Source: Faecalibacterium sp. HTF-F (lineage in GTDB: Bacteria; Bacillota; Clostridia; Oscillospirales; Ruminococcaceae). Taken from it: a stretch of DNA of 64,000 nt. The notes beneath the pieces were generated by a model, which made no database searches, had not been told where the DNA came from, and saw nothing but the letters and a program-made list of their open reading frames with translations. Of this stretch, positions 62,614 to 64,000 are shown one piece after another (the stretch's first letter is position 1; every line of letters starts with the position of its first letter). Where the stretch lies: contig NZ_CP094473.1 of assembly GCF_023347535.1 (NCBI RefSeq), positions 2,294,001 through 2,358,000 on the forward strand. Direction: 5' to 3'. A program made the position numbers and the translations under genes.

Positions 62614-63723
62614 TCAGCGTGCCTCCTTTTTTGCTGCTTTGACGTTGTTCAGGAAGCGGTCGAACAGAAACTCGGTATCCTTGGGGCCGCCGTTTGCTTC
62701 CGGGTGGAACTGCACGGTGAAGCAGTTCCACTTCTTATACTTGATGCCCTCACAGGTGCCGTCGTTGGCGTTCACCTGTGCCACCTCGCCCATCTCGGCG
62801 GGCAGCTCGTCGCCCACCACAGCGTAGCCGTGGTTCTGGCTGGTGATGAAGGTGCGGCCGGACTCAAAGTCAGTCACAGGCTGGTTGGCACCGCGGTGGC
62901 CGTACTTCAGCTTCATGGTCTTGGCACCGGCTGCCAGCGCGGACAGCTGGTGGCCCAGACAGATGCCGAAGGTGGGGATGTTCAGTGCAAAGATCTGCTT
63001 GAGGTTCTCGATGATCTCCACCGGCTCGGCGGGGTCGCCGGGGCCGTTGGACAGCATGATGCCGTCCGGGTTCAGAGCTTTGATCTGGTCTGCCGTTGCA
63101 AAGGCGGGCATGACCGTCACCTTGCAGCCGCGCTTGACAAGGCAGCGCACGATGTTGCGCTTGCAGCCGTAGTGCATCAGCACGATATGGGTCTCGCCCT
63201 GCGGATTGAACACCTCGGGGGCAGCGCAGGTCACGTTCTTCACCGCATCGGTGACGGCATAGGCGCGGATCTGGGCCAGCAGGGCCTCGGTCTCGGCCTT
63301 GTTGGCCGGGTCGGCGGGATCAAAGGTGGTCAGGATGGCACCGTTCATCACGCCGCTTTCCCGGATGATGCGGGTCAGGTGGCGGGTATCGATGCCCTCG
63401 ATGCCGATGGTGTTGTTCTTTTTCAAAAAGCTGTCCAGCGTTTCCTCGCAGCGCCAGTTGGAGGGGGTGGTGCAGGCCTCACGCACGATGTAGCCCTTTG
63501 CCCAGATGCGGTCGGACTCCATGTCGTCCTTATTCATGCCGTAGTTGCCGATAAGGGGGTAGGTCTGGGTGATGATCTGGCCGTAGTAGCTGGGGTCGGT
63601 CAGAGTCTCCTGAAAGCCCACCATACCGGTGGCAAAGACCACCTCGCCCACGGTGACGCCCTCGGCACCCACCGACTGGCCGGCAAAGACCATGCCATTT
63701 GCCAAAAGAAGATATGCGTTCAT
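62614..63723 (-). CDS. carA: Carbamoyl-phosphate synthase, small subunit
   Basis: 369 residues. An N-terminal domain (VFAGQSVGAEGVTVGEVVF, TRHLTRIIRESGVM) precedes a class I glutamine amidotransferase: LSNGPGDPAEPVE, the nucleophile in FGICLGHQLSALA, and the catalytic His-Glu in VQFHPEANGGPKD. It hydrolyses glutamine and feeds ammonia to CarB. Coupled to carB (one base gap) and 21 bases after pyrE; together they form a pyrimidine operon. Confidence 0.98.
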   Translation of the reverse strand: MNAYLLLANGMVFAGQSVGAEGVTVGEVVFATGMVGFQETLTDPSYYGQIITQTYPLIGNYGMNKDDMESDRIWAKGYIVREACTTPSNWRCEETLDSFLKKNNTIGIEGIDTRHLTRIIRESGVMNGAILTTFDPADPANKAETEALLAQIRAYAVTDAVKNVTCAAPEVFNPQGETHIVLMHYGCKRNIVRCLVKRGCKVTVMPAFATADQIKALNPDGIMLSNGPGDPAEPVEIIENLKQIFALNIPTFGICLGHQLSALAAGAKTMKLKYGHRGANQPVTDFESGRTFITSQNHGYAVVGDELPAEMGEVAQVNANDGTCEGIKYKKWNCFTVQFHPEANGGPKDTEFLFDRFLNNVKAAKKEAR

Positions 63724-63744
63724 AGTTTTCCTCGTTTCAACACA

Positions 63745-64000
63745 TTACAGGGTCTGCTTTGCTTCCTGCTTCATCTTGCGGCTGCCCAGATGCACCAGCG
63801 GCAGCTTGCCCTCCTTGCAGATGGGGCACTCTTCCGGTGCGTAGTTGGGCAGGTCCAGCTTGAGGGCGCTTGCCACGATGGGAATGGGAGACGGAGCCTC
63901 GGGCTTAGTGCGGTCCACCACGCAGGTAATGCCCACACAGATGCCGCCGTTCTCCTCAATGACCCGCTTGGTCTCCAGAGAGGAGATGCCAGTGGTGACC
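63745..64000 (-). CDS. pyrE: Orotate phosphoribosyltransferase, C-terminal part (runs off the window)
   Basis: The frame is open at the right edge. Visible residues begin VTTGISSLETKRVIEENGG, the PRPP-binding loop of PyrE (here TTG for the usual ITTGGS-like motif), and finish with APEECPICKEGKLPLVHLGS, a CxxC motif found in one PyrE subgroup. It converts orotate and PRPP to OMP in pyrimidine synthesis. An internal ATG at 63936 would skip the active site, so the start lies beyond the edge. Precedes carA by 21 bases. Confidence 0.9.
   Translation of the reverse strand, partial: VTTGISSLETKRVIEENGGICVGITCVVDRTKPEAPSPIPIVASALKLDLPNYAPEECPICKEGKLPLVHLGSRKMKQEAKQTL

Noticed and set aside
59370..62642. 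1090-codon open frame antisense to carB
   Set aside because: It mirrors carB almost base for base and its protein is rich in His, Gly and Val as expected of antisense GC-rich codons. No ribosome site or family motif.

Overview
The window is a piece of a Faecalibacterium (Faecalibacterium prausnitzii group, Ruminococcaceae/Oscillospiraceae) chromosome. The main evidence is the 16S rRNA gene on the minus strand near 53.55-55.06 kb, whose 5' variable region I recognise from memory as Faecalibacterium-like. The gene set (class II aldolase, rubrerythrin, no respiratory oxidases) suits a strict anaerobe. Most genes lie on the minus strand. The backbone is GC-rich, so long spurious antisense frames are common.

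Layout. 1-6.7 kb is an AT-richer accessory segment: the end of a sigma-factor-like gene, two small unknown genes, a sugar-type ABC importer without its ATPase, a RelB/RelE-type toxin-antitoxin pair, and a large serine recombinase. The segment ends exactly where an amino-acid ABC ATPase gene is cut after its Walker A lysine, which reads as an integration junction. 7.0-15.0 kb is a molybdenum cofactor block (modABC, a MOSC-MogA fusion, moaA, moaC, a MoeA-like protein with a Cys-rich tail, mobB, moeA), preceded by a structured leader that may be a Moco/Tuco-type riboswitch. 15.4-21.1 kb encodes a pterin-dependent aldehyde:ferredoxin-oxidoreductase-family enzyme with an exported 16-Cys ferredoxin, an FMN-binding protein, an unknown partner and FdhD; the cofactor genes plausibly serve this enzyme.

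21.3-36.0 kb looks like one regulon for an unidentified polyol, sugar acid or related substrate. It has a three-gene GlpA-like flavoprotein set, a GntR/FCD repressor, two zinc alcohol dehydrogenases and two nearly identical tandem TRAP transporter operons. A shared motif, TGATATGTTA/TAACATATCA, sits on or beside their promoters, including the repressor's own. A NERD-like protein lies inside this block.

36.1-50.0 kb carries a metal-exporter-type permease behind repeated TTGCAA boxes, tRNA-maturation genes (tcdA, mnmA, CCA-adding enzyme, RNase Z), a Big_2-domain secreted protein, rubrerythrin, a 902-residue protein that looks like a P1B-type ATPase stripped of its catalytic motifs, rlmB, fba, and a NPCBM-like lipoprotein whose promoter spacer contains a G10 tract. 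50.2-55.5 kb is a complete rRNA operon (16S-23S-5S, minus strand, no spacer tRNA) with two strong tandem promoters. 55.6-64 kb holds a CPBP protease, a YbjQ-family protein, a decayed MerR regulator, a DEAD-box helicase, HU and the pyrimidine genes carB, carA and the 3' end of pyrE. No CRISPR array, complete tRNA gene or insertion-sequence transposase was seen.
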